Below are positions 24,991 to 38,180 of a stretch of DNA of 64,000 bases, piece by piece. The position numbers and the translations under genes are program-made. Under the pieces are notes generated by a model. That model saw nothing but the letters and a program-made list of their open reading frames with translations, was not told where the DNA came from and did no database searches. The stretch spans positions 124,001 through 188,000 of the forward strand of contig JASANC010000791.1 in assembly GCA_030248135.1 (NCBI GenBank), given 5' to 3'. The stretch's first letter is position 1. The number at the start of each line of letters is the position of its first letter. The DNA is from Theristus sp. LFF4_11. Taxonomy: Eukaryota > Nematoda > Chromadorea > Monhysterida > Xyalidae.

Positions 24991-25519
24991 AATTCGAAAA
25001 ATTTTCCTCTAATATGCTCTGAAAACCTCAATTTTGGCACAATTTTTCGAAAGTTCAACAAAAATTTTCTTTGATTATACCTCGTAAAACCTTTAGCAGT
25101 CGATTTTGGGCCGTTTTACCGACTGATTTTAGGCTTCGACAACATCTGCGATGAAGTTTTTGAGCGTCCCAAAGCTTAGCCTGCCATTTCCGATGCAGAT
25201 AAGGTGACGATTAGCCTCGCAGAGCGTCCGATTGTGCTCGCTGCACCGTTTGCAAGCGCTACGTTGTCTGGTTGCTGCTTCGTGTCGTGTCGTCGCGACA
25301 CCATCAGAAGAATTGATCGAATTTCAAGGCGGTATGTTTGTCTTCACTTTAGCATTAGCTTAGCTGGGGACAATTAGTGACGTTTTGGAGGTCAAAACAC
25401 AAGAAGAGGCATGGTGACGGTTTGGAAAAGGGGTAATTGAGGTCACCAAAACAAAATCTGCAAAGTTCCGCCACACGGGTGTCATTCGGGAGGCGCTTGC
25501 ATATCATATGTGGTTCTTC

Positions 25520-25625
25520 GGACTCCCTGATTGATTTAGCACAACTTTGATTTTTGAAATTTTAAAAAAAAAAATTAAAAAAAAAAACAAAAATGACGAT
25601 TTTTGTTTTTTTTAACAACCCTACC
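25520..25625 (-). repeat. Dispersed A/T-rich repeat, copy matching 60687-60785
   Basis: Read on the minus strand it runs from TAGGGTTGTTAAAAAAAAC through a CATTTTTGTTTTT tract to AATCAAAGTTGTGCTAAAT. The same order of blocks is found on the plus strand inside intron 1 of the DB-module gene. Confidence 0.65.
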
Positions 25626-25629
25626 CCCA

Positions 25630-28600
25630 TGATATTTTTTCGCTTTTGCGACGCTCAAAAACTTCATTCCAAAAATCCAAACGTTGTTCAAGCCTAAAAT
25701 CAATTAGTAAAACGGTCGAAAATCGACTGCCGACGGTTTTACAAGGTAATGCCAAAGAAACTTTTGTTGAACTTTCCAAAAATTGTGCCAACAATGACGT
25801 TTTCGGAGCATATTTGGTTTTATCTGTGTTTTTTTTTAATTTTGGTTTTTTAAAGAACCCCCATCCCAATTCTGAAAAAATCTAATTTTGCAACTGAACT
25901 GAACTGACTCACTTAGTCTTCTTTTCAGCAGTGCTCGTGCGACATCTTCAATACTTCAATGTGTTGCTGCGACGTTACCGAACCAGTTGTGGATGCTTGA
26001 AACAACACGAGAAGGGTCAAATACATGACATACAGCCTGGACTGGATGCGCGCGCAGCCGTGTCAAACAGAAATCGTCATTCGGTCAGTTTTTATTGTTC
26101 TTCATTTGTTAATAAGACTCAAACTTGATTGTGGAATGCGCACAAGCGCTGTCTCACGATCACCAGTTTTTTTCAACAAAGGTTATTTCAGAAAAGTTTT
26201 AATTGGCCATCGCTTTCACCAGAAGAAATGAAAAAAAAACAAAAAGTTTGTTTTGAAAAGACAATAATTTTGCTCAACCATTCTGCTTCAACCATTTTGC
26301 TTTGGGAAGATCTTCAATTTGTAAAACCATCATTTCATGCAAATTTGCAGAGTTATGATTACAGCAGTTGGAGCATGGTTCAAATATATTTTCAAACACT
26401 GCTCGAGTGTTGGGAACAGTTCGAATTTACTTTTGTCCAAATTTGTGTAAAGTGGTCAGGCGTCAAATGGCCAAATTGGTCCCGGTCGGCGGAGTAGACC
26501 AAGAGTTAGGCTAGATTCGGGAAAAGTAGTGGTATCAGTATTTTAAAGTTCAGCACGATCGGAAAACGCAGACGCGAATGAACTAAATCAAAACAAACAA
26601 TTTGATCAGCTAAACACAGCAACGGTGTTTTGAATGTTCCCCAAGCGATAAGCAATTGAATTCTTTCAAATTTAAACGAAGTACTGTTCAAGAAAATACG
26701 AAAATGACAATGGTCTTGAGCAAAAAAAATTAAACTGGACAAGAAACAAATCAAGAAACCACAAAACAGCAATTATAGAAAAAAGCACCCCTCATTTATG
26801 TTTTTTTGCGTTTTGATTTGAAACGCAGCAGTTTGATTTTGATTTTGTTTTTTAGACCAGCGGGTACTCCAAACTAAAACTCTTATTAATGTTGCATTGC
26901 ACCGATCGGGTTTGTTTAGATTGGCTGATCGGTATGCCCTAGCCGAGTACTTTTTGATTTGGAACTTTTCCGCAGAAAAGAAAGTTTGATTTTTTTGTAG
27001 CAAATTCAGATATTTAACTGAAATAAACATTCCTATTCATTTGCACTGGCTCTGGCTCCGGTTGAGTATGGCAGCGGTTTTGCCAAGAGTTTCTATTTCT
27101 ATAGTTTCTACTCCTTGTTACACAAACTGCAGCAAAACAAGGCTAGGAACTTTTCTCTCTTTTCGATTTCTTCCCTGTGTTGGAGCTTTTCGTCAGAAAT
27201 CATGAAGTATTTGAACAACGACAGGATTGTTGATTGGAAATTGCTCTCAGCTATGCTGGTGGTGACCAGCCAGTCTTTTCGAATTGGTGGCGTGTCTCAT
27301 CAAACATTTGGAACATTTCGTAAGAGGGGAAAGAAAATTTGTGATTATGTTGTTCGAGCGTGCATTGAAGAAACAGTGTCGAGAAATATGGAGCACAGCA
27401 ATAAATGTCAGTGAAAGCGTTTCGCTCGTAATTCACGGTCAGAGAGAATAGCTGTAAAATTGCAACAAGGTACTTTTAAGGCGGCTCTAATCAAGAAAAT
27501 ATATGAGCGAATGTGATGCGATTAATTTTTTTACCCAAGACAGCAATGTAGCATTTTATGTTCCAATTTTTATTGTTAGATATAAACAGTAGGTGGGAGA
27601 GCGCTGAGTTGCAGTTTTTGTAATTCCACCACAACAAACATGCCAAATTGTAATACACAACTGAGAAATTTTCAAGACCAAACAACGATAATTTGTGGAG
27701 CGGCTGTGCACATAAATAGTGATACAAAAGCATCCACGATGAGCAATTATGATCAGAAAACTAAACAGACAAAATGAGCAAACTAGTCGCAAAAGAATGC
27801 TTGACACGGCGCTGCAAATGGCGCCGAACGACGACACGGCCACGGTGGTATTCTAGTGGATTGCTTTTGGCAATCTGCTGCAGAACACACGCATGGCAAA
27901 CGCAACTCTAGGAGAATATGCTGGCAGCTGGCCGGAAAAAACGTGTCTCTGGCTGCGTGTTTTTGTGTGTCAAATGCAAACGTGCGTCATGGCAGTCGTC
28001 GTACTAGCCTGCAGATGAAGCGACAAACGCACGCACTGACTGAACAAAACAAAAGCGGCCTGTCTGCATGTTAACACAGCTAAACAGAATGAGTAAAGCG
28101 TCACTAACACAGCAAGTATACTTTGCTCGTGGTAAATCATTGATCAGTAATTGCTGTATTATTTTCATGCCACCAGGAACGCATGGAAACGAATGCCATT
28201 CTGTTCCAGGTTTTCCAAAGCGTGCCTCGAGATCACGTAATTAAGAACGTTGAACAATTAGCGACTGATTGATACGATCCTGGTGATATTTAATGATTGT
28301 AATTTGAACAGTTTGTAAGTCATTAGTTCGAAACCGTCAGTTAATTCAACTCGAGTAGGAGTTCAACATGAGTTAAAACAATATGGACTTTTCACGCAGT
28401 ACAACAGCACATGGAAAATTTCAACAATGAGTTCTTATGTGATAAAGTTAGTCATGTTATGACTTGACTTTTTAAATTGTGCCAGAATCATCCCGGTTGT
28501 TCAGCATAATGTGCAAAACGTACACATGCACGGTACAACAACGAAGACCGTTTTCCTGAGGGAGCAAGATAGAATAACACTGTTGCTGATGCGCTTTTGC

Positions 28601-30169
28601 AGTATCTTACTTCCGTACAAAAAGACAGAGTACCTACCCGGTATCAGGGAACTAACTCATTGTAACTGCAACACATGGCATCTCTGACACCGTTGTTAGC
28701 GGACGCAGCTCAAGGATCAGTCCTTGGTTAAGATAACAACAAGATGACGCTCTTCAAAGGGATTCATAGTTTATGCAATATGCAACTGGGCCCAGCAAGC
28801 TTAAAAAAGATGTTCATCATTCAATTTGAGGTTTTTTCTGCTGTAGTATTTGTTGTAGTTTTACGTGCATGGGAAAGACCGCTATCCGCGTCATTTCTCA
28901 CGATGCATTTTTTCACGGGAATCAAATTGGTTAAATTTTGCAGTCGTTCAGTGGACAAAAACTACTTTGATGAGTACGCATAGCCTTCAGAATTGAATAA
29001 GCATTCATGGAGTAATATTGACTTTGATAGAAAGCACGGAACCGCGTAGTTGAGCTGAGTTTTTGCGCAAATATTTTGAATGCCCTATGTATCAAGTACC
29101 TACACGTACACCTACACCACACTGCTTCGATGTTAAACGCCTGCTTTAGCTCCCGATGCGGCTGTGATGAAAAGTGTACCTATTTGAAACAGGGTGTTTA
29201 ATAAATGAATGAATGTGCACAATAAATGATCAGTTGCTGAAAGTTTGAAGCTACAATTAAGAAACAGAAATAGCATGACTTGCTTGCTTTTTCAAAATAT
29301 CAAAAACACCATAGTGTTAATACACTTTTAAGCGGTAAGATGATTCTGAACAGTGTTTTTGCGTTCCTGATTTTTGAGTCGATTCAACTGGAGTTCGTTC
29401 GAAATCGAACCTTGTGAGTTAGTGATAATATGCTTTATTTACGGCACCCTGTGCAGTGATTCTGTCAAAACAATAAGTGACCATTTTTGTTTCTAATTGC
29501 GTAAGCGATGTTGACGTATTGTGTGCCTGACTGATGTACAACCAGCTGCTATACTAGTTAGCTTTATTGGACCAAGTATGAGTGTGGTTGAACTGAGCCA
29601 GGATTCATTGGACAAATTAAATAGTAATGCAAACCGAGTGTTGTTCAGCTGATTTCAAAGAAGATTTGAAAACAGCGTTTGGAAAAAGTTTTTAGAGATC
29701 TAACATCAGTCGGTACTGTTGAACTTGAACATAACCAATTGAATAGACATACGAGCAGAACTTACAAGTCTTCTGACGCGATGGAAGCTAACAGGTTCAA
29801 CTGCTTTCTTGGTGGCAGAACACACCATCGCAATAGAAGTGTCATGGTTTTTTTACGGACATCAGTCAATTGTCAACAGACACGAAAATGTGTTCGTGAA
29901 AGCTTGCAGTGTGTGGTCTGATTGGTCTGGCGCTGGCCATAGTGCTTGTACGTGCATGCATTTTTCGATTTTATCTGACTTTATGTAGATTTGATGCATC
30001 GCATGAAATCGCGAATTCATCTGGGACTAAAGGGCGTGAAAACGGCCAACCCACATAGTTAAACGGGTCTTGGAGCTTTGTTTTTTTGGAGTTCCGTTTG
30101 CATGGCTCAGCGATATTATTGTTTGTGTGAAACCTCAAATAAGAAGTCAAATAAAGGCCATTTATGCTT
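25630..30169. other. Intergenic stretch without supported genes
   Basis: No conserved motif or phase-consistent exon series was found on either strand. Several open frames of 80-120 codons exist but their translations are low in information and lack supporting splice sites. Confidence 0.5.
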
Positions 30170-30399
30170 GAAGATTAGAACCTTAAACAACTAATCAGAA
30201 AGAGATTATGTTTTGTCGGTGCGTGCTTGTTTCTTTAGCAAAAGTTGACTTTTATCCCTAATCAATTGAGTGATTGTCTTTTTTGAAGATTAGAACCTTA
30301 AACAACTAATCAGAAAGAGATTATGTTTTGTCGGTGCGTGCTTGTTTCTTTAGCAAAAGTTGACTTTTATCCCTAATCAATTGAGTGATTGTCTTCTGG
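30170..30399. repeat. Near-identical tandem duplication, 115-bp unit
   Basis: The block starting GAAGATTAGAACC at 30170 is repeated from 30285 and is practically identical across the whole unit. The identity implies a very recent duplication or an assembly artefact. Confidence 0.85.
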
Positions 30400-31729
30400 G
30401 AGCAAATGGATCAAATACGACTAAGATGTATTTTCTCGTGACGTATGTTTAAATCCTAGCAAGGGAGAACATGATGACAAGGATATGACGCCACCAACAA
30501 ACCGAAAACTTCGTGGAGTTAACACAACACTTGTACAATCTGTTGTTGTTTAGAAGGAGTTGCTATAAAGCTTTTTTGGTTTTTTGGTCAAGCTTTCAAT
30601 TAGCATCAGTTCTTTTCTTGACAGGAAGTTTATTGTCCGAGTCAGTTTTTGTCGTGTGCTGCGGTTGAATAGGAGTAGAATTAGTACGTTTTAGCGTATG
30701 GAATTTATCCGTGTTTTGTAACCAGCCTAGTGTATCTATGTACATGTATGAGTTTTATTATCTTCACGGTCTGAGACCAGCAGCTGGTTCCGATTGAGAG
30801 ACTAAACTCGTTAGGGTGAGTTGTGTGTTGTTTGTGTAGTCAGGCCAGCAGGCATCTTGACATCCAACGTTTAATTTTGTGATGATTTCGTGTTTTGATC
30901 GTGTCATGTGAACGTGGGACTTCGACGATAATCCTTAAAATTTACCGTGTTTTTATACGCACTGAATTGATTCAGGATTTTAAAAATCGATTGATTCTCA
31001 ACATAAAAACTCATTGACGAAATGAATCACTTTCAATTGAAATGAAAAAAGTTCGAGGCGAAGGAAGGTTGATTTAAACATAAAGATTACATGAAGCTTA
31101 TCAAATTTGAACGGTCGTGGTGTTTTGAAAATTTGTTCGTTTTTGCATATGTTTTGCTGAGGGGTAAAAAATTAAATTGTTGAAAAACTAAGACACCAAA
31201 CGAGTCAAGTGAGTGTTTTTAAAAGCAAGAATGTTCCGGTTTTTATAATATTCATTTAAGAAAACAGTTCTGTTATACCTTCTTTTTGCTTGTTTGAGGG
31301 TGAGGTTCGGTGTGGGGTTTGAAATTGTTTTTGAACTTTAAAAATTTTAATCCGGATTTTTCAAATTCATTTTTTAAATATTAAAAAAAACAAAGTTTAC
31401 CCATTAAAACTGTACCTTTTTCTAAAAACGCGTTTAAGACTCTTTCTACAGAAAGTCACTTTATTTTGTCACTTACCACAATGATTTTAGGCTTAGAATT
31501 TTGTGTGGACGGTGGACTCTATATTTGGCAGATTCTTTTTGACAATTTGTACTTTCAGGCCAAAGAAAGACTAGAAAACTTCAGATGCAAGCTTCCGCAA
31601 TTGATTTCACTAGCTCATTAATGGACTAGACAGCAAAAAAACGGAAAAATTACGTGTTTCTGAGGTAAAGAAAACTGCTTGTCAACGCTTGGCTGTTACC
31701 GATTGATCGTCTCGAAAAGTACATGAGTA

Positions 31730-31885
31730 CATGTACGGTGGTCCTTTTCCTCTTGAACACAGGAAAGAAAAAATGCGAAAAAAATTTGATCCGTTTTCAC
31801 ATTATCAAAAAGGCTTGGCTTTGGATTAGGTTTAAAATTAGGAAAGTTGCAAGCAACATCTGATCGAAAATCAAAAAAGTTTAAA
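31730..31885 (-). repeat. Dispersed repeat, copy B (paired with 24690-24850)
   Basis: On the minus strand it shows TTTGATCAGATG-like sequence, CCTAATCC, AAGCCAAGCCTTTTTGATAA and TTTCTTTCCTGTGTT in the same order as the copy at 24690-24850. Confidence 0.65.
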
Positions 31886-32977
31886 ATTTTAAATAAGAAT
31901 GCCGATAGTGTCGAAGTAGCGCGGCGTTATCCATCAACCTACAACAACGTCAACCAGTCCGTTTCTTTTTTGAAGTATTTAAGAAACCACTATGGAACTC
32001 AGAAAAATGATTTGAAACAGAAAACACGACCTGGTTTTGGATCCACATGCTGCAGAAAGTATGCCCATATTTGGGTTGGGTTGGAGGGATAATTTTCATA
32101 CAAGTTTTTGCTAATGGCTTGAAATGGCCTAATTTAAATTTTAAAATTCGACTCAGCGCGGTTAGAATGCAGCTGTTTCCTTTAGATTTCCTTTTTTTAA
32201 TTTAAAAAATGGGTTCTTATTTTTTTGGAACCCTTGTTCGGATCCATAATCTAAGCTTATAAATGGTCGAGTTTCTTGTTTACCGGTGGCTGTATTTACC
32301 CCACTCTTATGAGTGGGATAATTCAAAAACTGTTCATTGGTGTGGATGAATGTGTATGGGTGTGCTGTGAAATGCGTGCAAAAAAGTTCAGCATTTTTTC
32401 TCCGTGCCGATAAGTGTCGGCTGTCGGCAGACTCAATCCACTTTCTCTTTTTCTTTCCATTTCCTTTCTCTTGCTATACCCGACTGAGATCTTCGGCTCG
32501 TCCAGTGCAATGCGTTTTATTTTATTTTGTACAAGATGGTGATGACGTCCTGTTCGTGTTTCTTTTCATGCACGGACGTAACTGCATATGTGCCGCTCGA
32601 AAGTGTATCATAAATTCAATCGCCGCCGCATATCCTTTTCACACCACGCCACGCCATAGCGGTCTCATCCTTGTCTTGCTGTAAGTATTTCAGAATTTTT
32701 TCAACTTACATCATATTGTCCTGGTTTGGAACTTTTGAACCGTACTTTAGAAGCGACGACTGCTCAGTTAGGTGTTGTTTATTGACTCTGTGTACGAACA
32801 AAGTTATCCCGCAAATTAAATTATCCGTTCACTGCGATAGGAACAACAGGAATAGAACAACAGAGGAAAGATCTGTGCGATGCATATTATTTTAAAAGTT
32901 TTTTAGATTGTGCTATGACTGAACTTTTGGACTGAGTTTCTAGTACTAATTTTTTAGTTTGCCCTTAATTGTACAGA

Positions 32978-33720
32978 CAGGGTGACTCATAAAAAACTAC
33001 AATGGGCAAATCGGCTCGTTCTCGAGTTTAGTTCAACGTTTGAGTCTGAAATTGGAAACCCAGTTCTAGAAATGTTTGCTATTAATTGTAACAAAATTTC
33101 ATTTGAAAACCTTGAAGCAAACTAGCACAGCAACGTTTCAAACTTCAAGGTTGCAAATCGACCGTCACAAATGTACGCGTTGATGATTATTGTCCATTTG
33201 CGAGTTTAAGCACAGGTGGTCTGCCCTTTTCATTTTACTGAAACTATTACAGATGCAGTTTTTTTCGGTTCAGTCTTTTAAATAAAAATGGGTTTCATGA
33301 AGAAAAGCCACCAACTTGATCTGAAAGTTAAATGCACTAGTAGTGAGCAAAACTTAGGAATGATTTTTCATATCCTTTTATTCCTTGCAACTCTAACCTT
33401 TCACAGATCCCAGAGCAGGTTAGCACAAGTGAGAACGTTACAAATTAGCTTCTGCAAACCTTTTATGAAAAAATGGAACATGCGTTTGAATTTACAAACC
33501 TCTGGGTTAGCTTTAGGCCAAGAAACACAATTTGTCCGATTTTTTCTATCTTGAATGTTGCTGTGCACCAAAACTTTAAAACTTTCAAATAAAATTTTAA
33601 CATAATTAACGGCAAAGATTTCTTAAGCAGTGTTTAAAATTTCAGGCCTAAATGTTGAACCAAACTCGAGATTTGAGACCAACTTCACGTTTTTAGAAGA
33701 ATGAAGAAAAACTGTAGTTG
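32978..33720. mobile_element. Degenerate inverted-repeat element, mariner-like end
   Basis: Arms at about 33016-33136 and 33557-33676 are inverted copies over roughly 120 bp, recognised by CTCGAGTTT.GTTCAAC and by GTTAATTA/CAAAATTT blocks. The left end starts CAGGGTGACTC, like mariner termini elsewhere in the window, but no matching right terminus or TA duplication survives. The open frame inside (33288-33554) has no recognisable transposase motif. Confidence 0.55.
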
Positions 33721-34674
33721 ACGAAGTTTTGTTAAAATTTTAAGCCATAACTCATACAGATCGCGTAGTAATTCTTGAAACTGTATTGAAAAAATTCTGA
33801 GATTTTGTCTGTGTTACTATATTTGACAGTTATCAAGCAACTGTGAAAGTGCTGATTTCGGGTTCTTATATGCCAGATGTCAAAAGATAGAATTAATCAC
33901 TGCATAGACAAATCATACGTTACGTATGTACATCTTGCAATATTTCTGTTACGCTGCTGTTTATTCTCATTTGCTAAATTACAAAGCCTTCGTTACAATG
34001 TAGTTTGCCTGCGGTCATTTTAACATTCATTTTTCAAATCACAAAAAGTCAAAGAGAATTGAACAAAACACATAACATTATTTTCTCCAGTGGCTCGTTA
34101 TTACACCCATGCAACGGTTTCATTCCGGGTCTTTGAAAACATTTGTCAAACTATTCATTTGGGACGAAAGCATATTGAATCGACTCTAGACTCAGAAAGA
34201 GTTACAGTTTGTTGGCAAAAGTATGGTATAGTTTTTCTGAAAAGACAGCTGAAGATTGTTATCAATGTCTCATGAGGCGAACAAAATGTCTCATTACTTT
34301 CTGATAGTCCCATTGCAATTAATTTTAAGCACTGACGAATATTAACATTTTAGCGCCATTTGACGTAATGGAAAAACATAGTTTTGTGATATATAATTCA
34401 CTCTATACCGTTAGCTTTTTCAGATGAACATCATAGAATGATGCTGTAGTAGATAACCCGGAAATCACTGTACATTTGAGGTTTGTTTGTACATTTCGTT
34501 TAATTCCCCGGATCGCGTGCAGATTTTCAGTTACGAAGTTACGAGTTACAAGTCCAGTAGAATTGGAGTTGACAAGCTGAGGTTTATCAAGCAAAACATT
34601 TTCATGCGTTGGAAATCTGTATGTTTTCTGTGTTTCAACGCATTCTTATTTGTTACTCCTGCTCATGCCCTGCA

Positions 34675-35700
34675 CCTAGGGTTAGGGGAAAAAAATCCGG
34701 ATTTTTTTTTAAATTAAAAAAAAAATTTTTTAAATTTTTTTTTACAAGTTAGGTTTGTTCGAACCGTCTCGTCGAGCTGAGTTCATCTAGACTATTTTCA
34801 GAACGATCCGGAAAACTATAAGAGCGAAAATCGTGTTTTATTGAAATTATGCCCATTTCATAGAGGGAAAGTTGCATTTTCAACAGTAAAACAGGACAAT
34901 TTTCGACGTGTACTTGAATATTGAACCGTTCTTAGTTGTTCCTCTTTAGAAAATTACCAAAATTTGACTGTGTTCAAAAATTCCTGTTTGCTGTAGCTAA
35001 GTCGGCAACCCCTGTCGACCCGGTCGCCCCCCCCCCCCCAAGACACTTACTTTCAGGTTCAACCAGCTATGCTATCTGCCACATGGCGAGAGCCCACTCT
35101 TCAAATCATCGTATCGAAAACACGTACCATGACACGGCAACTGACAGACGCAAGTTTAACACGTTAGTTTAGCTCAGCACGCAAGTTTTAACATGTGGCC
35201 ATGTTATCGGGTATCTGAAAAACGGTCGTGTGATGTGGTATTAACCAACATCTCCGCTCCAATTGTTTAACAATATATCGCACAACTCCATTGTAGACCT
35301 ATAACATACGCCAATCAACAAAATATCATGTTCATCTCATGGCCTACCGACTGAAAAAACATGTTCTAAGTTGCAAGAAAACGATTTCTGAAACGATATT
35401 TCAATTCAGTTAAGTCATTTCAACGCTAAAAATTGACTCTAGAAGTCATCCAAATCGAAAAACATGGAGTACGTCGGTCAAAATGACCAAATAATGACAT
35501 GTACCTAAGCACACAAAGAAGTTGGGAAGAAAATTTGGTTTGAACTTTCAAAAAATTATGCCATAAATCGAATTTTCAGAGCAAAGTAGAAGAAAAATTT
35601 TTCAATTTTTTTTTTAAGTTTGAAAAAAAATCCAAATTTTTTTTTTAAACGGAAAAAAAAATTTTTTTTTCAAAGCCCCTAACCCTACCTGCACCTCCAT
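34675..35700. repeat. Pair of inverted GGGTTAGGGG / poly-A-T blocks
   Basis: GCACCTAGGGTTAGGGG followed by A/T runs at 34672-34740 is mirrored by A/T runs followed by CCCCTAACCCTACC at 35590-35695. This would form an element about 1 kb long with inverted ends, but no target duplication is evident. Confidence 0.45.
35120..35570. repeat. Segmental duplication, copy 1 (partner 35840-36310)
   Basis: Shared blocks in the same order include CACGTACCA, CAACTGACAGACGCAAGTTTA, TATCTGAAAAACG, GTCATTTCAACGC, GGTCAAAATGACCAAATA and GAAAATTTGGTTT. Copies are diverged with small indels and lie about 730 bp apart in direct orientation. Confidence 0.75.
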
Positions 35701-35839
35701 CAATGTTCATCAGTCTTGGTTATCAGCTACATTGTATTATTTCGGGTTTCTGATAGACGTTTTCTTCTTTTTTTCGGTGATAATATTGCTACATGCATTT
35801 CTGGTGTCACGACACGACATGACAGGAAATGTGGAAAAA

Positions 35840-36310
35840 ACACGTACCAGATTTCATGATCATGTTGCGGTTGCGGGCAACTGACAGACGCAAGTTTACT
35901 AACACACACACACACACACACACATAGCAGAAGTTCAGTAGTAAGGCGATGAAGTCACATGCGGGATGCGGCTATCTGAAAAACGATCATATACATGTAG
36001 CATTGACCAACACCTCCCCAATCGTGACTCCGTTGTGGACATCAAACACACATGACACACCAAACAACAAGATGTCATAATTTGGCCAACTGACTGAAAA
36101 ACATGTTCTAAATCACAACACAACAATTTCTGTAAGGACAATTCAGTTTATCCAAAGTCATTTCAACGCTTAAATTGACTCCAGAAGTCACCTAACTCAA
36201 AACATTTAGTACGACGGTCAAAATGACCAAATAGTGACATGGTGACAATTAGCTAAGTACACAAGGAAGTTTGGGAGAAAATTTGGTTTTAGCGTTCAAT
36301 AAATTATGTA
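35840..36310. repeat. Segmental duplication, copy 2, with an (AC)n microsatellite
   Basis: Direct, diverged copy of 35120-35570. It differs by an AC repeat at about 35901-35924 inserted where copy 1 has none. Confidence 0.75.
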
Positions 36311-37280
36311 AAAATCAAAAAGTTGAGTAGTTGAACAATTTTATTTACCTTTCACTGTCCAGCAACAGCAAAGAAACGAATTCTATAAAAGTGAACAGTG
36401 AAAAGTGAACAGTGAAACGTTCACGTGGGTGGTCTCAAATTCCATGACAGTTGGAAGTTTATTTTGTGGAGCCCGGCACACAAAGGAACCAAGCCATGAG
36501 TTCATTCTGTTTTTTGGACAGTCAGTGGTTGTGCTTCTTCATGGTTTTATTTTTTGCGTTTTGAAATTTGTGTTTGTTTTAACTAAGATGTTATGTCGAT
36601 GAAAACTTCTGCAATAGCTAAAATTCCGACTTGCATATTTAACAGTAGCCGTTGCCGTTGTAGTTTCGTGCTCCAATTCAAATATTCTTTCATGGCTAAT
36701 GAGAAACGTTCGTGAGTTTTATTCTATTCAAGTTCTGTATTCATACGTACGTACGGCTCAGTTAATACACAGAAAGCAATCGGCACGAGTGTTTGCTGTT
36801 CAATCCATCATGTAATTAACGATTGTGCAATCGTTATAGCGCTTTTTTATTTCACTTTCGTAATTTGCATGAGAAAATTGTTGTGATCTTTCGCGTGGTA
36901 TTTTTAGTCTTTCATCATACTTTGAATCTTGAAAGTGTTCTAGTGTACGTGCTGATTATTGTAATAACTGAGCTGGAATAAGCGCTTTGTTATTATTTCT
37001 GCGATCATCTCACCAAAGACTATTACAAACTGCTTTGCAAATGCTGACTTAATTTACTTTTTTTGTGATACAATGTAGTTTACTGACAGGATGCAGGCAA
37101 ACAGTAAACTTTCAATTTTTGGAAGGTTACCGTTCTACAACCGAAATATTTTTTTCTCTGTGGTGATACTGACAGAGTGACAGTGACAGGTGACACTTAT
37201 TCTCAGAGATGATTGATTGCTCAGCAGATCAAAATTAAGTTAGCGTAAGTGAATGCCTCAAATTGATTTGAAATTTGAAT

Positions 37281-37800
37281 CAGGGTTTTTTACGCAAAAT
37301 AGTGCGTCAGTGACGAAAAAAACTTGGGCTGACGCAAAAAATTCGGTCGTTTGCGTCAGTTGACGCAAACAAAGTTCGAAGACGACATGGAGCTGTTTTT
37401 GGGATATTTATGCACTGATTTGAAAATTTTCCGCGCCTTTGGCGCAGACACGAACTTCTCATGATTTTGTTTGAGTCTGACAATGCCGATCATGCAAATG
37501 TGATGGTGGCATGAGCAGCGGTTAAAATTGAAATAAAAGCTATTATATTAAATGCCTGGGCCCCGTAAAGCTTTGTTTCTGCTCAGCAGTGGTTGTCAAG
37601 TGCCAAAATCGCTTTGTTATTTGACCACAGGCGTCAAAAACGCTACTTTTAGTGATGAATGACGCCGACATATTGATTTGTTATCGTTATTCGTTCGATT
37701 TAGACTAGTATCATATTGACGCAAAAAACATTCCGCTGACACAAAATTTTTCGATTGTTTGCGTCAATTGACGCAAGAAAATTTTGACGAAAAAACTCTG
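37281..37800. mobile_element. 520-bp hAT-like MITE with subterminal palindromes
   Basis: The ends CAGGGTTTTTTACG and CGTCAAAA.../AAAAAACTCTG are inverted repeats, the CAGGG start being typical of hAT elements. Just inside each end lies a TTGCGTCA..TGACGCAA palindrome (37351-37368 and 37759-37776, the right one perfect). Flanking 8-mers (ATTTGAAT and ATTGAAGT) are alike but not identical, so the duplication is doubtful. No transposase frame is present. Confidence 0.65.
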
Positions 37801-37989
37801 ATTGAAGTTAAGGCTGCACGGAAACAACAATTTACATGCATATGTTTCAACATTCCTGATATTTGAGTTGTCAAGTTGCTTCAGTGTTTTTAACGTTGAC
37901 CGGAAATTTCATGAGTGCACATACACTCTTTTGCAGCCGTTTTAATTTCCAGTAATCTTAAGAAGCAAAGAGATTTTCATGGGCGTTAT

Positions 37990-38180
37990 TTCTAAGCTTA
38001 ATGCCGATAATTTTTCAAACATTGCGCTGTAAACCTGAATTTACTTGACTAAACCAAAAAAAATCTGTCAGAAAAATTCCATGATGTGTTCTTCTATCAC
38101 CGCTGAAAATTTCAGCTCAAAAGGTTTTACCACATGCTGGAGAGAGCAGTTTGAACTGGATACTTTTTTGGGCCACCCTG
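37990..38180 (-). mobile_element. Truncated mariner end, same family as 15293-16202
   Basis: Read on the minus strand from 38180, the sequence starts CAGGGTGGCCCAAAAAAG next to TA and follows the left 190 bp of the copy at 15293 through CAAACTGCT, GAGCTGAAATTTTCAGC, TTTTTCTGAC and CAATGTTT blocks. The rest of the element is missing. Confidence 0.7.

Noticed and set aside
32337..32684. 115-codon plus-strand open frame
   Set aside because: The Phe- and Cys-rich translation lacks motifs, there are no phase-consistent neighbouring exons, and codon use resembles the surrounding non-coding DNA.
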